A DNA stretch of 64,000 bases from NCBI RefSeq assembly GCF_036669915.1, contig NC_089318.1, positions 24,545,238 to 24,609,237 of the forward strand. The letters run 5' to 3'. Source of the stretch: Pocillopora verrucosa (lineage: Eukaryota; Cnidaria; Anthozoa; Scleractinia; Pocilloporidae). This document shows positions 45,308 to 59,200 of this stretch, in pieces; the first letter of the stretch is position 1; each line of letters begins with the position of its first letter. Both the position numbers and the translations under genes were made by a program. The notes beneath the pieces are model-generated. The model saw only the letters and a program-made list of their open reading frames with translations. It was not told the origin of the DNA and did no database searches.

Positions 45308-48300
45308 ATGGATACCTCTGGAGCAGGCTTTATCAACGATCATGGGTATTTGATCAATTTTATCGCCAAAATGAACCAGATGCGAGAAACTGAGGTATTA
45401 TGTGATGTCGTGCTAATGACAGAGAATGGAAACACAAAGTTCTATGCGCACAGAGCTGTTCTTGCCGCAAGCAGTGAATATTTTTACAAGCTCTACACGG
45501 GTACTTCGCTATCAAGGTACCACAGAGAAACAATTCTACAAGGCATAACAGACTCTGTTCTTCAGGTTGTTGTAGATTACATCTACTCTGCTCATGTTGT
45601 TCTTACTGAAGTAAACATTGAAGAGATACTTTGCGCTTCTTTTCAGCTCGGATTAGAATCACTAAAACTTGAATGTGAGCAGTTTCTCATTCGTCATATT
45701 TCCGTCGAGAACTGCATCAAAATGACGGCTATGGCTCGCGTCTACTCATGCGAGAAACTTCTGCGGGAAGGAAAGCGATTTATGCCAGAAAATTTCTTGG
45801 AGATTCAAAACTCAGAGGAATTCTTCAAAATGCCAAAAGAGCAACTGGAAGAAATTATCGCAGACGATGACTTAAACGTGAAAAATGAGGAACAAATTTT
45901 CAATTCAATTCGTGCGTGGACAAACTTTGATGTTATTTCAAGGCGTGACTCATTTTCCGACTTATTGAGTCACGTGCGACTGCCTTTCATTGCGCGAACC
46001 TTTCTGCTCGGCACGATCGATAAGGATCCGTTGGTCACATCATCTTCGGTTTGTAAAGAAATAGTAGCCGAGGCCTTGTCTTACAAAATGGCTGGCCACA
46101 AGGAGAAGAAATTGCTTCAGAATGAGAGAACTAAACGGAGGTAAAATGTGCAGTTAGAGCAATTTTCGAATGATTGTCGAAATTTATCTAGAATTGCATT
46201 GGTTTTGCCTAGCTTCTTTCTGTGATTGGTCCAGAAAACTCGTGCCACCCTCTTGACAAATCAGAAGCGAAAGTGAAACCGATCACGACTCTGTCACCCT
46301 CGTTTTCCCGCACTTTAAATAGTTTGGTTGGTTTTACAGTAAATTCTCGTTGGCTCTCAAAGATATCTTTCCCTCCTCTGATTGGTTGTTGTTAAGACGC
46401 TTAACTGAAAAGTGCTCTAGTCAGAGCTAACTCATGTTGGTCATAAAAATTCACATTCGCCGTAAATTAAGTTTGTGTAGGGGTGGTGACCTACTGGTTA
46501 GCGCGCCAGAAATCAGACCGAGAGGTCCTCGAGCGAACCTGGTTGTTGTGTTCTGATCTTAGGCAAGCAACCGCGATGAGATCCGTTAAGAATGGGTCCC
46601 AGGTTCGAAAGACTTAGCTTACGTCTAAAAGTTCCCTAATAAACATTTCTTTATGTATTTCATGATGGTCAGTTCAAAATGTCCTTGAAATCCTTTGTCT
46701 TTTTGAGAATACCAGGTGGAGGTCTCAGTTGACAGATGTTATCATTCTAGTGGGTGGAGTCATCGAAAATGGCGTCCAAGCTTGCTGTCATTGTTTCAAT
46801 CCGCTGACCAATAAATGGCACTGCCTGTCTCCAGTGATTGACAGTCGGTTGAACTTTGGCATGGCCAGGTTACATCGCTGGTTGTTTGTCGTGGGTGGTT
46901 CCACTTCTGGAGAGAATATGAATGTTCTTTCGACTGTAGAAAGGCTGGACCCAAAGTTCAACACTTGGGAGAAAGTCGCCACACTTACGTCAGGTAAAAG
47001 TGGTAAACCGATTTATAGGAAAGGTCTGGGAAGAAAAGTGCTGGCTTTCTTGAGATGCTAGATGCTCTATGAAATTGAATTGAGTTCTGTAGTTAGTCCT
47101 ATGCTAACTCAAGAGCTGTTATACCCAGGTGAGGAAGAAGAACGTACAGAGAGAAGAAGGATCAAGGGTAGGAAAACTTACACACAAGGATGAAAGCAAC
47201 AAAGTATGAAAGCAGACAGCATAACCCTAACACACCAATTCTAGCCAAAAGATAGATTCAGAACAGGGATATTTTTCACCGCTGATGACCTCTAAGTTAA
47301 TTGTCCTAACAACGAATTAGAAATATCCGTTTTTGTTTTGTTTGTTTTCCAGGTCGCTTTAACCACGAGACCGTCGAGCTCGATGGGAAAATCTACGTCG
47401 TAGGAGGGGTCCTGGGAAACAGTAATCAGGAGCAAACAATGGAGTGCTATGATCACGTGACTGATTCTTGGTCCTCACTGTCCTCACCCCGTCAGACCCG
47501 TTATACACACTGCGCTGTTTCATTGGATGGATATATCTATGTTATTGGAGGTAAAGTTCGGCTCTAAATGATCGATAAAATACTTCTCCCCAAACTGACT
47601 AATTCGAGTTTCCTTTCTTGTCGATTATATACCTCTTAATTCTTTGATAGCTTCAGAATAATTTTTGACTTCCCAACATTTTGTTTTAGCATTAAATGTT
47701 AAGATTTAGGCAAATTGAAGTGATAATAGACCCTTGAATCATATTAAAAAAAGTTGCAAAGGGATTATCTTTAACATGCCGACTGCAATTCGATCAGTAA
47801 AGGTCCAAAGGTCTAGATTCCATTTTAATAAGGCACATAACGCTAAAACCATATGGTAGACTTTTACCCCACGAAAAAAATTATTAGAGATTTTTGAGCA
47901 AAAATAAGCATGTTTAAAAGGTTAAAAAAAGAAAATGTTTTGCTATATTGATTGATTAAAGAACAAGTATAACGAACAAAGAAACCGACGAGAGCCTTAG
48001 TAGAACACTCTCTTCATTTGATTCCACAATGAACATTCAGCTGTGAAGCTCTTATTATTCTCATTCTCCTAAAGGAATATCCAAAAATAACACAGTCCTG
48101 AGAACAGTAGAGAGATATGACCCGCATCAAGCTAAATGGACCCATGTTGCTAATCTAAACACGCCGCGAAGCGGAGCATGCACAGTGGTACTCTCAGGTC
48201 GGATCTACGTCATGGGAGGCGGGTCAGATTTTCGCAACATTTTGTGTTCCTGTGAGATTTACGAGCCAAGCAGAAATAAATGGACCTACGGGAAAGGTAA

Positions 48301-48966
48301 GTGGAGTTTCGTTTCAAATATTTCAGTACTAGAAGTTACCAACTTTCCGTAGGTTAAAACATAAATTCAGCTTATTTGTAACATATCGACGTTCTCGTCA
48401 CTCGCATGCGTGAGCTCTGGGTATTAAGAGAAACCTAACCATTGTGTTTGCTAATTTAAGCAAAACCCTTGAAACTTGGCTTTCTCGCTGACTGTTTTTC
48501 CTATTTCGTATCTTGTAACAGCAATCTGACCAATCTGGATGCTAAATCAGACTTGGCAGACAAACTTTTCAAACATAGAAGAGATTGGAATTTAAAAAGG
48601 CGGACATTGCCAGCAAATAAACCGGGAGAAAGCTTTTCAAGTTTGCACCATTTTACGTTATTGAAAAATTAAGGATATTTTAAATAAGACTCTCCATTTC
48701 TTAAATTAGACATGAACACCAAGCGTGATCGCGCAGGCGCAGCAGAATTTGGCGGGAAGATCTACGTGTTCGGTGGTTCTTATGGTCACGTGGCAGTGAC
48801 GTCAGTGGAGTGTTATGATTGGCGGGTAGACCAGTGGAACATCATAACAGAGTTACCTTACCCACGGTACGGGTTTCGCTGCACAAAGACTGTCGTCAGT
48901 AGGGACATGATGGCAGAGGTTCCTCCTCTAAAGCCGAAAGAACCTGCCCAGGAAAAGTTGATCTAG
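45308..48966 (+). CDS. Kelch-like BTB-BACK-Kelch protein, predicted CUL3 adaptor
   Basis: Five exons: 45308-46140, 46716-46993, 47353-47550, 48075-48296 and 48710-48966, phases 2, 1, 1, 1, giving 595 codons plus stop, the usual size of KLHL proteins. Exon 1 holds the BTB domain (about 20-130, with CDVVLMTENGNTKFYAHRAVLAASSEYF-type sequence) and the BACK domain (about 135-235). The remaining exons encode six Kelch repeats, each with the Gly-Gly doublet followed downstream by Tyr/Asp and Trp (for example IYVVGG, IYVIGG, IYVMGG, IYVFGG). Such proteins bring substrates to CUL3 ubiquitin ligase through the Kelch propeller. The exact KLHL orthologue is not evident. Intron 1 contains a tRNA-derived SINE-like element. 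Confidence 0.9.
46478..46650 (+). mobile_element. tRNA-derived SINE-like element
   Basis: An A-box-like CTACTGGTTAGCGCGC and a B-box-like stretch (GAGGTCCTCGAGCGAACC) lie 30 bases apart, as in a tRNA-derived SINE head, followed by an unrelated body. It does not fold as an intact tRNA by eye. It lies in intron 1 of the Kelch-like gene. Confidence 0.5.
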
Positions 48967-51900
48967 AACAGGCGTAGAGCTACGTAAAGATTTTTTTCAC
49001 CATGCAGCATGGACATTTCTTGAAATTTTAATTCCTAGGATTTTAAGGTTTTTCCTCCATCCGCAAATATAAGCTTCATCAATCTACGCGGTTTTGTGCG
49101 CGCTCAAAAGTAATGAGCGGCAAAGTCGCATGTGGGTCAGAATCCACACTCCTGGTGTATCTTTACTTGATATTTTGCATCCCAAACTTCACGCAACTTT
49201 GCCGCTAAGATTTATGGCTCGGCCGCTACACACTAAAATCCCACACAAAACCACTAGATAAACAGTCTAAACCTTCCGCAAGAAAAATGAAACTTTTCAA
49301 ATGCAACACCACCAAAATTTACGGCACGTCCACATATTGGTTCCAATAAAACCCTCCTGGAGGTGGGTTTCTTCCCTGATTAATCATTTAGGATATTCGC
49401 ATTCTTAACTGAACTTTCGGCGATAAATTTGAGACAAAACTTAAAATTCTCAATATTCAAATGAGACACTGATGCTCACCGGAAGTATAGTATTCATTGA
49501 AAACTGCTTTTCCGGTACGGGGTAACGCCCACTTTTAAATTACTATCTATGCAATATAAGTGACGCCTGTGGTTCTGATATCCGCCTATTTGTGAGGTGA
49601 GTTCAACATTGCTATATTGCAGTTTTCATCGGCTCTAAGACTTTGAAATGCAAATCATATATTGAACATTGGACGTTTCAAACAACACATAATCACTGAG
49701 GATTATTATCCGAGAAATCTAAAACTAGGAATATTCGGACAAAACTTCATCACAAAACAGAAATAGTTAGACGTATTAGCTCTATATTGAACAGGAAATA
49801 ATCCAAAAAAATTTTGCAACTGAGGAGATTTGAAATGTGATAAAGTTAGATTTCATTTAAAGATAAATAGTAAGCTGTAAAAAGTGATTTAAAAAAAATA
49901 TGTATAACACTAAACGGCCAACTGCAAGGGATGCCATACATGATGGCCTGTGTTTATTTTATCGATAGAAGCAGCTCACTTACCCTGGTTTGTTGACGCT
50001 ACTTCACTCAAATTGAATCAATTAAATGAATATTATACAATATAGTAAAGTTCTTTGGTACCTAAAGGGACTGCTCTGTTACCCCTTACCAAGCTTAGTT
50101 TCCGGTTCACCATATGATTCACGCCCGGTGATCTGATGGGGTTTCTGGTTCCACTTTTTTACTTGACTGAAAAAGAAAATTTGTTAACCAGCCGGACGCA
50201 TTGAATAAATTTCATTTCTAGAGAATATCATATATACATACCTAACTATGAGGTTTTACAGTAGTATAGAACCATGGAACAGTAACAAATCGCTGGATAC
50301 TTTGAGAACGGAGGTCGTGGAGCTGGTCATTCCTTCCATGCTCGTTTTACATGGTCGACTGAAACGACTTCTTATAGATTGATTGAAGTCTTGGAATATT
50401 GACGTGATTTGAAATCAAGTTCAATGAGTTATTAATGTTGAAGCAGTTACTCCGTATAATTATTTTATCTAGATTAGTAGTTTTATTGATCTTCAAGTGA
50501 AGAGATTCGACGAATGAGTCAAAACTGGAACTCGAGGGGTAAGATTCTAAAGAAACTGTGGAGCTGCGTCGGTGAGAGAGTATAACAAGGTAAACTGATA
50601 TTACCAACCGAGTTGATAACGTAAATTGACCACCGTAAAGAGCTTCAAAGCTGACGGTTCGGGCGTTAGCCCTTCGTCAGAGCGAAACTGGAACTATTTT
50701 TGTTCCCTTGTTATACTAATATATTGTTTTCTTAATCAAAGTATGTTTCTGCTGTGACCTCTCTCTCTTTCTTTAGGCTTAAGTGGTTCTTGTACATGCA
50801 TCTGCTCAAATCTCAGACCGAAGGTGGAGTGGTCATGATTCAAACAGGAGTTTAATGAACAGAAGAAACATCAGTTTTACCCTGTAATCTGAATCCTGTT
50901 TAAGAACCTGTCCTCAGCCTTATCCCTTGGTAGACATTCATAAGATAAAAGACTTATCGTCCTGTTTCGTAAAACAAACTCGGAGGTTTCCAATATGCGG
51001 GAGTTTATATTTAAATACTGTACCAAAGGTGGTTAGATCACGCGCTAAGCGTAGTGCTCAACGGGTATGTTGGTTCAGTGTCCTAAACTTGCTCTTGACA
51101 CCTTGAATCTATCGCAACCATTAACAAATACTCACGTGCCATATCGTGAAGGGCACTTCAGTTGAATCAAAGAGGAAAGAGAACTCTGTAGTGAAACCGG
51201 AAAGTTTCCACCATCAATACGTCATTTATTGAGGTAAACGCCCCAGCCCTGTATTGAAGTCACTCTGTCTGAATGAAATGAGGGTGGGCGTTTCGTAGAA
51301 AGAGCCGGTTAGAGGACTTTATTTCAATTCCTTCGATAAAGATCCTCGTGTGAAAGAAAAAAAAACAGATTCTGTGTTTATATCCTGTAATCAATTGCAA
51401 TAATAAAAAACAGGGATTTAAGGTAAATATGCTTTTTTTAGGGCTTCTCAGGTTGTATTTTTAGGGTTTCATAAGGTCGTAGGTTTTTTTCTGATCGATA
51501 TCATTCCTTATGTTGTATTAATCTTGAGTTTGATCGCAATTCAAACATATTGAATTCCTGTCAAAATTATTAAAAAAAAAATGATTTAATTGAGTTACAG
51601 CGTGTGACATGATTAGAATACCATGTTAGAAATGTGGTTTTCAGCTTTTTCTGGTCGGTGCAACAGGTATCTTTATAAATACTTATCTACTAAACATAAA
51701 GTTATTTTGTTTGCAAGTTTTGTTTGAAATACTGAAGGAGTTAAAAACATTAACAGCTCAAACAAAAACACCAGCTAAGGCTTTGTAATGTCTCGCTATT
51801 TAAGTCAAAGGCGATGTAAAATATTATTTCCAACAACAAAAGTGTGCTTGATGACTAAGAGAGCTTGTGGGGAAAGTTATATTGAACAGTGGAAATTTCA

Positions 51901-54900
51901 AGACATTATGAAATTGATTTCTTAAATAAATCACAGTTTGGAGGAATAATAAATAAAAAAAGATATATTCTGACAAAGGATCCCAAGATAATTTGTTTTA
52001 ATAGGTATTCAAATCGAAGTGATAGCAGACTCAGCAAGTGACATGCAAGTTTAGGCCAAAATTATGCAAGTTCTTATGTAAACAGTTTGTACTTTTTGGT
52101 ATTGTTTGTCAACCAATCATCGTCCGTATCGCAAATTCCTCAATGGCTGCCATAGTCGGCCACTGATGCGGAGTGAATGCAAAATATTCGATCTATGTCA
52201 CAGCTTCATCTACAACAGTAGTGATAACAAATGTAGCGAGGGTATGTACAACAGTCTGCAGTGGTTTAAATTCCCTTAAAGCTCAAAGTTCAAGCTTTTC
52301 GGTGAAAGAAAGGGCCTTTTGTTAAGAGAATATGTGACCCGTGTCGTCCATCATTGACATGGTTCATAAAAACGCTTATGCTACAAACCCTGATAGCGGA
52401 GTCGAACTGGAGGGTTTTGATTCCTCGTTGAAATCGGATACGGCTCGACAGATCACTCAACAATGGATTGAGGTGAGATCCACAGACATTTAGTGTCATT
52501 TTACAACAACCCCTGTGAAGCTTTTGCGTGCTTGTCCATGGACAGACGGTAGTAGACATTAGCAACCGGTTTGATTAACTTTGGTGTCTTTAATGGTATC
52601 TAGGAGGCTACAGGACGTCAATTTCATTCGTCACGATTCATAGAATCTCTGCAAGACGGCGTTCTACTGTGCTAGTAAGTTTTTATAAGGACATGTTGGC
52701 TTGAGGCCCAGGATAAGCTTACCACTGCATACCACTGAGCTCATCGTATATTTGTTCTCGATCTGCAGTCTTGTGAAGCGAATACAACCAGATTCGTCGA
52801 TAATTCAAGATGTGAACGAAAATCCAACCCCTCAGGAATCTCAGGTATTGTAAGAAACTTCTGTCTGACTCTTTGTAGTTCTTTCTGTGTCGGTGAATTG
52901 CACTTCGAACGCTCGACGTTCCTTTAATGTCGTAGAGGATACGGCTAGTAAGCACTCGAATATAATTGTTTTAAGTTTAGTGTTTTGCGGTTCCTTGCTG
53001 TTATGATGAGGAAAACGGTTTATTCCTAATTAATGTTAACAATTGGATGGTACAAGGCTAATCGAAAATTTGAAGCTTTCACTCGTTTCTCCAAGTCATG
53101 CCTCAAGTTGTGTATATAACTAATGAAAACATTCGTGACAATCGGTCTGCTTAGCAATATGGTGGAAGGGAGATATGGACCGTACGTTTTACTGGATAAT
53201 GGAGTAAATTTTCATCTTAAGTGTAAATTATGCTTCCCACGAATTTTTTTGAAACCTTAGTTGTTGCAAAGGTCACCAACAACACTACATGGTGCGAAAA
53301 TTTGCTTGTTGCGACCGGAAACTAGTTCATATCATCGCCGCCATTGTTGTGGATACGTTTAGTTAGTCATCGTACAAAAACGCCAACAGGAAACGTGATT
53401 GTTTCAAAATGAAGTTAATTTCAAGTGAATCTGAAACAGTATTGTCTGGATAGGTTACATTTAAAGACTCGGTCTCAAATATTCGGAGAATAATCCGCTC
53501 CTGTAGTGTAATTCTTCGCTTTTGTGAAAATCACACAACGTCTTTGATACGCCATTCTTTAGCATGATAATTTGCATTTGTTGACAGAATCCAATGTCTC
53601 AAGACGATGATTTCATTCAATCAATCAATGTTTTATTGAGCCACGATATTTCGAAGGGCTCCTGGGTGCAATATTATAGAGTATGAAAATTATTATTGTC
53701 ACGATCAATTGTTCTAGAAATACACATGTTTCTGTACATTCCATACTTATTTTCGAATCGGCAGCAGCTGTAGGTGTGAATGAGTAATTGCCAAGTTTCG
53801 TGACCAGCTTTGAGTTTAATCACCTAAATCCCAAAATATGTTGTTTTGGCCAGCTTTTGGTCAGCTAAGTGCATATTTCTCACACCATCATTGAGATGCT
53901 TTATCATGCTATCAGATAAACATTTCAACCTGAAATTTTTATTTTAGAAAATTTTTAATTTCTAATTGTTAAATTTGTTACGAGACAAAGTTATTTTCCT
54001 CACTTTTTCTAATGTAATATTGTTGAACAGAAAATCTTTATTACATGGCTATTTCAGTTTAATTACATCACAAATATTCGTTCTTGCTACAATATTGAGC
54101 CAAATAAAGGAATGATAGGAAATTTGAACAAGTTAAATAATTTAAGTTTAGTGACAAAAATTGTGCGAAATTTCTATCAAGATTGAGTGTATGAGTGTTA
54201 AGTAAAAAAAAATGTGACACTAAAAATCCAATTGGGACAGAAAGTATTAAAACCTAGACAAGTTTTGGGATACTATTTATTGTGTAAACCAAGAAACTTA
54301 CTTTTGAGCCAGTTTTATAACTAGCTTCTATCATTCACTGTTTGTATTCCTAACATAAACACAGTCTTAATGACATCAGGGGTGTCATTGTCTGCAGTTA
54401 AACCATTTTAAATGTGTGTTTGATGGTCTTTAACATCTTATTATCAGCCAGTTTAGTCAAGTGATGTAATGAAGTGAAAGCCCCTAGAAACAGACACAGT
54501 AGAGCATTGGTGTAAATTAAGACCATTGATAAAATTATTATTGAAATGTTCAAGCTGGTGTAGACAATACCCAATTGATACACAACTTATCTAAGTAAAA
54601 TATGAGAATGTCTTCATGTAAGATAATTGACTAGATTAGACTTAAACTTAATTCACACATTAATCAATTGTTGCAATTTTAGAGTTCATCTTTGATAATT
54701 TTCATGTAACTAATGTTAGTTGGTGTTTGTCCTGTTTTGAAATGAATATTTAGAGATATGAGTACTGCTGAATTTTTTTTTTTTTATAATTATGTAATGT
54801 CAAATTTAAACAGCTTTGGATTTACAATTTGACTGTATGTCAACAAAAAGAAAAATGTAGTGTATAATGGTGCTGGAACTTTAGAATCCTGTATTCTTGG

Positions 54901-56250
54901 AGTGAAGGGCAACTCTTTGACTGCATGTTGCAATTCTTTTTCTGGCAGTGAAATTTTTCTCAGTGAAATAATTTATACTCAAGTGATCAGATGGATTTTT
55001 AACAGCCGTGATTGACCCAAAACAATTGACTCCATTATCAACAAAGACTTGAGAGGGTCCAAGTAAAAGTGTACTAGTTGCACAGGTGGCTTGGAAATGA
55101 TTATGTGTAATTTACCGTGTTTTGTCAAAACAACAAAAAATTGAGAATCATGTTTAAATGGCCTAATGCTGGTTGGCAATTAATCCTTTGTATCTGATGC
55201 GGCCTTCCTTTCATGATCTAATTGAACTGAAGAAAGTGTGAAGTACATTTAGTTGTGTTATTGTGAGAGTTTATTTTCCAAATCATCATTACTAACAGTT
55301 TTTGCTTACCTCCCTGAGCTCTTTTAAATCAGGGTGATGTCAGTGATACGTCAGATGTTTGCTGTTTATTCAGAATGTTTTAACAAAATTATTGTATATA
55401 CATACATATAGTATGCACACTTACCTTGTAGGGTTCATTTCTTGGGATCAGCTTTAGAGTAATATTTGAGTTAAGACTTAGTCATAGTCTAAAAGCTGTC
55501 TGAGACCCTAAAGGTGAAAATAAAAATGGAACTGACAATATTAAACTAAGCAGATTTAAGTTTGGTATAGGATGTAATTAGATTTCATAACAATTAACGG
55601 TTGGTTCAATGGCTAGGACCCTGTCAAAATAGTCTCAGCTGTGACCCCATTTCCTGGTGACACATGTAAGAATTCTGTTTTAAAAAAAGTCACGCAATCA
55701 TAGATGAAGCCTAAAGAAACAAGGAAGCTAACAAGAGGTGTGAAGAAGATTCAGACAGATTTGATTAAGTTAAACTTAGAGATACAGCCCGAATTTTTCC
55801 ATGTTGTCTCATAAATATCATCCAAATTTGATGCCGTGAAATAATCCATGTTTGTGAACCATTTGTGATGTGACATTTTGAGCTTTGTAGATGATAAAAA
55901 TGAGTTTATTACATACCAATAGTTAACTAATGATTTATTGTTGACATTTTTTGCAGATAAACCTAAAAAAGTTCTTGCGTGTTTGTTCTGATCTTGGTCT
56001 GAGTGCTTGGCAACTTTTCGATCCTCAGGATTTAGAAGCAGGAGATAATGTGATGTAATTATCTTTGACAATTCATTGAATTATTCTCAGCTAATAACAC
56101 ATTAAATGTATGGCAGTATCAGTGAATCAAAATTACAAGCAGCAACTGCTTTGGATTCAGTTTGTACAGCTGAGCATTACTTTTTAGTGTGGCAGGCTAT
56201 CTTTTTAAAGATCCATATTTTTTAATTCATTTGATTTACTTTGATTTGTT
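48967..56250. other. Long gene-free interval, probable regulatory or 5' region of the PALS1-like gene
   Basis: About 7.3 kb without a recognised coding exon. It holds a foldback arm (50536-50690). The stretch at 53300-53460, with CGCCGCCATTGTTG and a short ATG-started frame that stops at once, could be an untranslated first exon of the PALS1-like gene, but no donor could be fixed. Confidence 0.5.
50536..50690 (+). repeat. Foldback family, one arm only
   Basis: Contains AAACTGTGGAGCTGCGTCGG, GAGTTGATAACGTAAATTG and GCGTTAGCCCTTCGTCAGAG in the family order. No right arm is seen. Confidence 0.65.
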
Positions 56251-59200
56251 ATGTTTAGCAACTACAAATCAGAAGATGAAGTTGTTCAAAAGGTAATGGA
56301 TAAAATTATCATGTTTTATTTAGTCTTTTTTTAAAGCTTGATATAAATAATTACTGTATTAATTTTGTTTTTCTCATGGACCTTCCAAGAAAATCAAGTT
56401 AAGGTGTTACTATAAGAAGTATTAGCATTATTATATTCACTATGTAAACATATTGATAGAGGTTTACAAGGTAAACCAAGGGCTGGGAAGTTTACAAAGA
56501 CAATCAACAGACAGAGAAACTTTTTTTAGTGAGAAAATATGTTACATGTGGTCTTGGTAACTCGAGTGCCTCAAATATAATTTACCTACAAGGTGAATGT
56601 AATCTGATTAGAAGTTAATCAGGATAAATAAACTTATGGCTTATGAACTTATTATTTTAGTTTTTCTTGGCCAGGATGTGACTATTAGCCTGGTTTTCTG
56701 TGTTTATTTCCCCTAAAAAATAAGAAAAATATGTTCATTGTCAGGTTGTGAGCACTTTATACTGGCTTGGGTGCACTATTCAAAGCATGTCTTACTACAG
56801 AGGACCTAAACTTGATGTTAGCAATTTTCAAAGGGAAAGTGATGGTACCATAACAGTAAAGGTATGTGACTCCATAAACAGAGAAAAACTAATGAATTAT
56901 AAACAAGTTTTTTGTGGCTTAATTGTTCTCAAGATGTTGAATGGAGGAAGGGATTACTGAACAAATTATATGGCATAAGTAAAGCAAATTGCAATGAAAT
57001 GAGAGTACCATTTCTTAGTTATTTGTTATTGAATTATTTTTTTAAGGGGGTGTCTATTACTTGTAGCTCTTAGGTGACAACTTAAAGTCAACCACAAGTT
57101 TACCATGTATAAAAATATGTTATCTATTTAGATTCTGTAGATTCCATCATGCACTGCTACTTTTGATAATATCAAAATCAGATAGATGCCGTGATAGTGC
57201 GCTCAGAAGATATTATTTGAAGTGAACTGCGGTGGGTTTATCATCAACTGAAATGCTGGGCCAGTTGTTAAGTAAAGTTCTGTCCATTAATTGTTTGTGA
57301 CTCTTGTCAACTTTCACATTTTATGTCAGTTGGTAACCCCTTGTGCCTGAGGGTTCATTTTAATGAATTCTGCCATATTGGAGCCTAGTTCATGAAAGCC
57401 TCGTTCATGAAAGTAATTTCCCACTCAGTTTGCTAGTGGCTTAATTCTGTTGTAGAGCTCATTAGTTCAATCTTAGGGTTCTTATTTACAGAGCAGCATT
57501 CATTGTCCAAGATCTTTTGGAATGCTTGATCAATGTTTACTCATATTTTGTATTAATAACAAAGGACAGCTGAGTGAAATAGACATGGAAGAATTTTTGT
57601 ACACAAGTATTTACAATATGCAAGTGCCATTTGATGGTTTGCCCAGTGATGTTGGCTGCAACTACTGGTCTTTATCTCACATTCCTTCTTATGTTAGATT
57701 ACTCAGCCCTCTAAGAGCTCAGTACTTGCATTTGTTATGGCTCTTTTGTTTCTTTCATATTTGATTAAAGAATGCCTTCATTAAGAAATGCTTGCCTAAC
57801 AGAGCAGAAAGCTTAAACTAAATTATATTATGCATCCATTCTCAATTGTTCAAGACTGACTTGTGGTTTATAAACAAATTCAACCACATAACCAGTACTC
57901 TTGTTTTAACATGTGACAATATTTACAATCATAAGTCTCTCTGTGTAACCAATATTTTGCAGTAAGCTTTACAACATTACTTTCAATGTGTAAATAAATT
58001 TCTGACTTCTGTGTTGTACCATATAAGCATGTATACATTACTGATCATGTGGAACAGTGAAAAAAAAATTGATGCTTTTTAAGACCAGGTTTATAAGTGA
58101 ATTGAACACTACAAATGGTTAGGCAGAGTGATATTGTTTTTCTGATGCCCTCTTCTGTAAAGTTTTGTGTCTCTAGTTGAATTCTGAATTTTAACTGCTG
58201 AAAAAGTATATTTCTTTCTTCCAAATCTAGATTACAGTTTGTGGTTGTTGCCATAGATGGCCCAATTTAGTTTTTTTGGGGGAAGCTTCTGCTGGTGCAT
58301 AAAAACGCAGTTAAAAACTACCCGTTATCATTGTTCAGTATGTACATGAGATAAAATGACTCATACGGGCAGACAATCAGAAAACACTGAGATCAATTTA
58401 ATGAAATGTAAAAGTCTCATTGTCAGTTATGTGTTATGATTAATCTGATATGCTTTTTGTTTTGTTTTTGTTTTTGTTTGTGGGTTTTTTAAAATTTTAT
58501 TTTTGTTTGTTAATTTTGTAATTTTCTGTTTTGTGTTTTTCTGACAAAGTTCTTTTCTTTGTTTCAACAGCCAACTGCCAGGGTCCCTGCTAATAATTAT
58601 TCCCACAGAAGAATGGAAGACAGACCTCACATGAATGGAGGATTAAGACAGGAAAACTCAATACCAATGCACCTTACTAATGGTTATGCTGATAATAATA
58701 ATACAATGGCCAATGTAAGTGTGACTAAAACATTATTGCATGGTATGGCCTGAGGCATCTAACCAGTGAAGTATAGCCATTAGCTATCACAGGGATGGAG
58801 CCACCAGCCAGAGTTACCTTATTGTTAACCCTCAGAGTGACTAGTATCTACTTTTCCGTCACAGTATCACCTCTGAATCAAACATTTTGGTCACAAGGAT
58901 AAAGGAAATGTTCATGTACTAAAGAAGCTCTTGATTGTTAAACATATTTTTTTGGTCAACACCTAAGGAAATGTGTAGAGAACAGTATGGAAAATATGTG
59001 TCTTGACGTTAGGGTGTAAAGGGCTAAGTACTTTGTTCAGTTTCTCTCCATCCTTGAATAATAAGGGTGACTCATCTTATAAGCTTGAAGGCCCATTCTC
59101 CTCGCAGGAATTGATTGGGAGTACTGCAGAATGGTATGCTGGTGTATAGCAGAGTTACCCCTCAGAATTTGTGAGGTTTTCCTGAGAGTTTTCATGTACC

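Noticed and set aside
46478-46550. A functional tRNA gene
   Set aside because: A and B boxes are recognisable, but the acceptor stem and anticodon arm do not pair; better explained as a SINE head.
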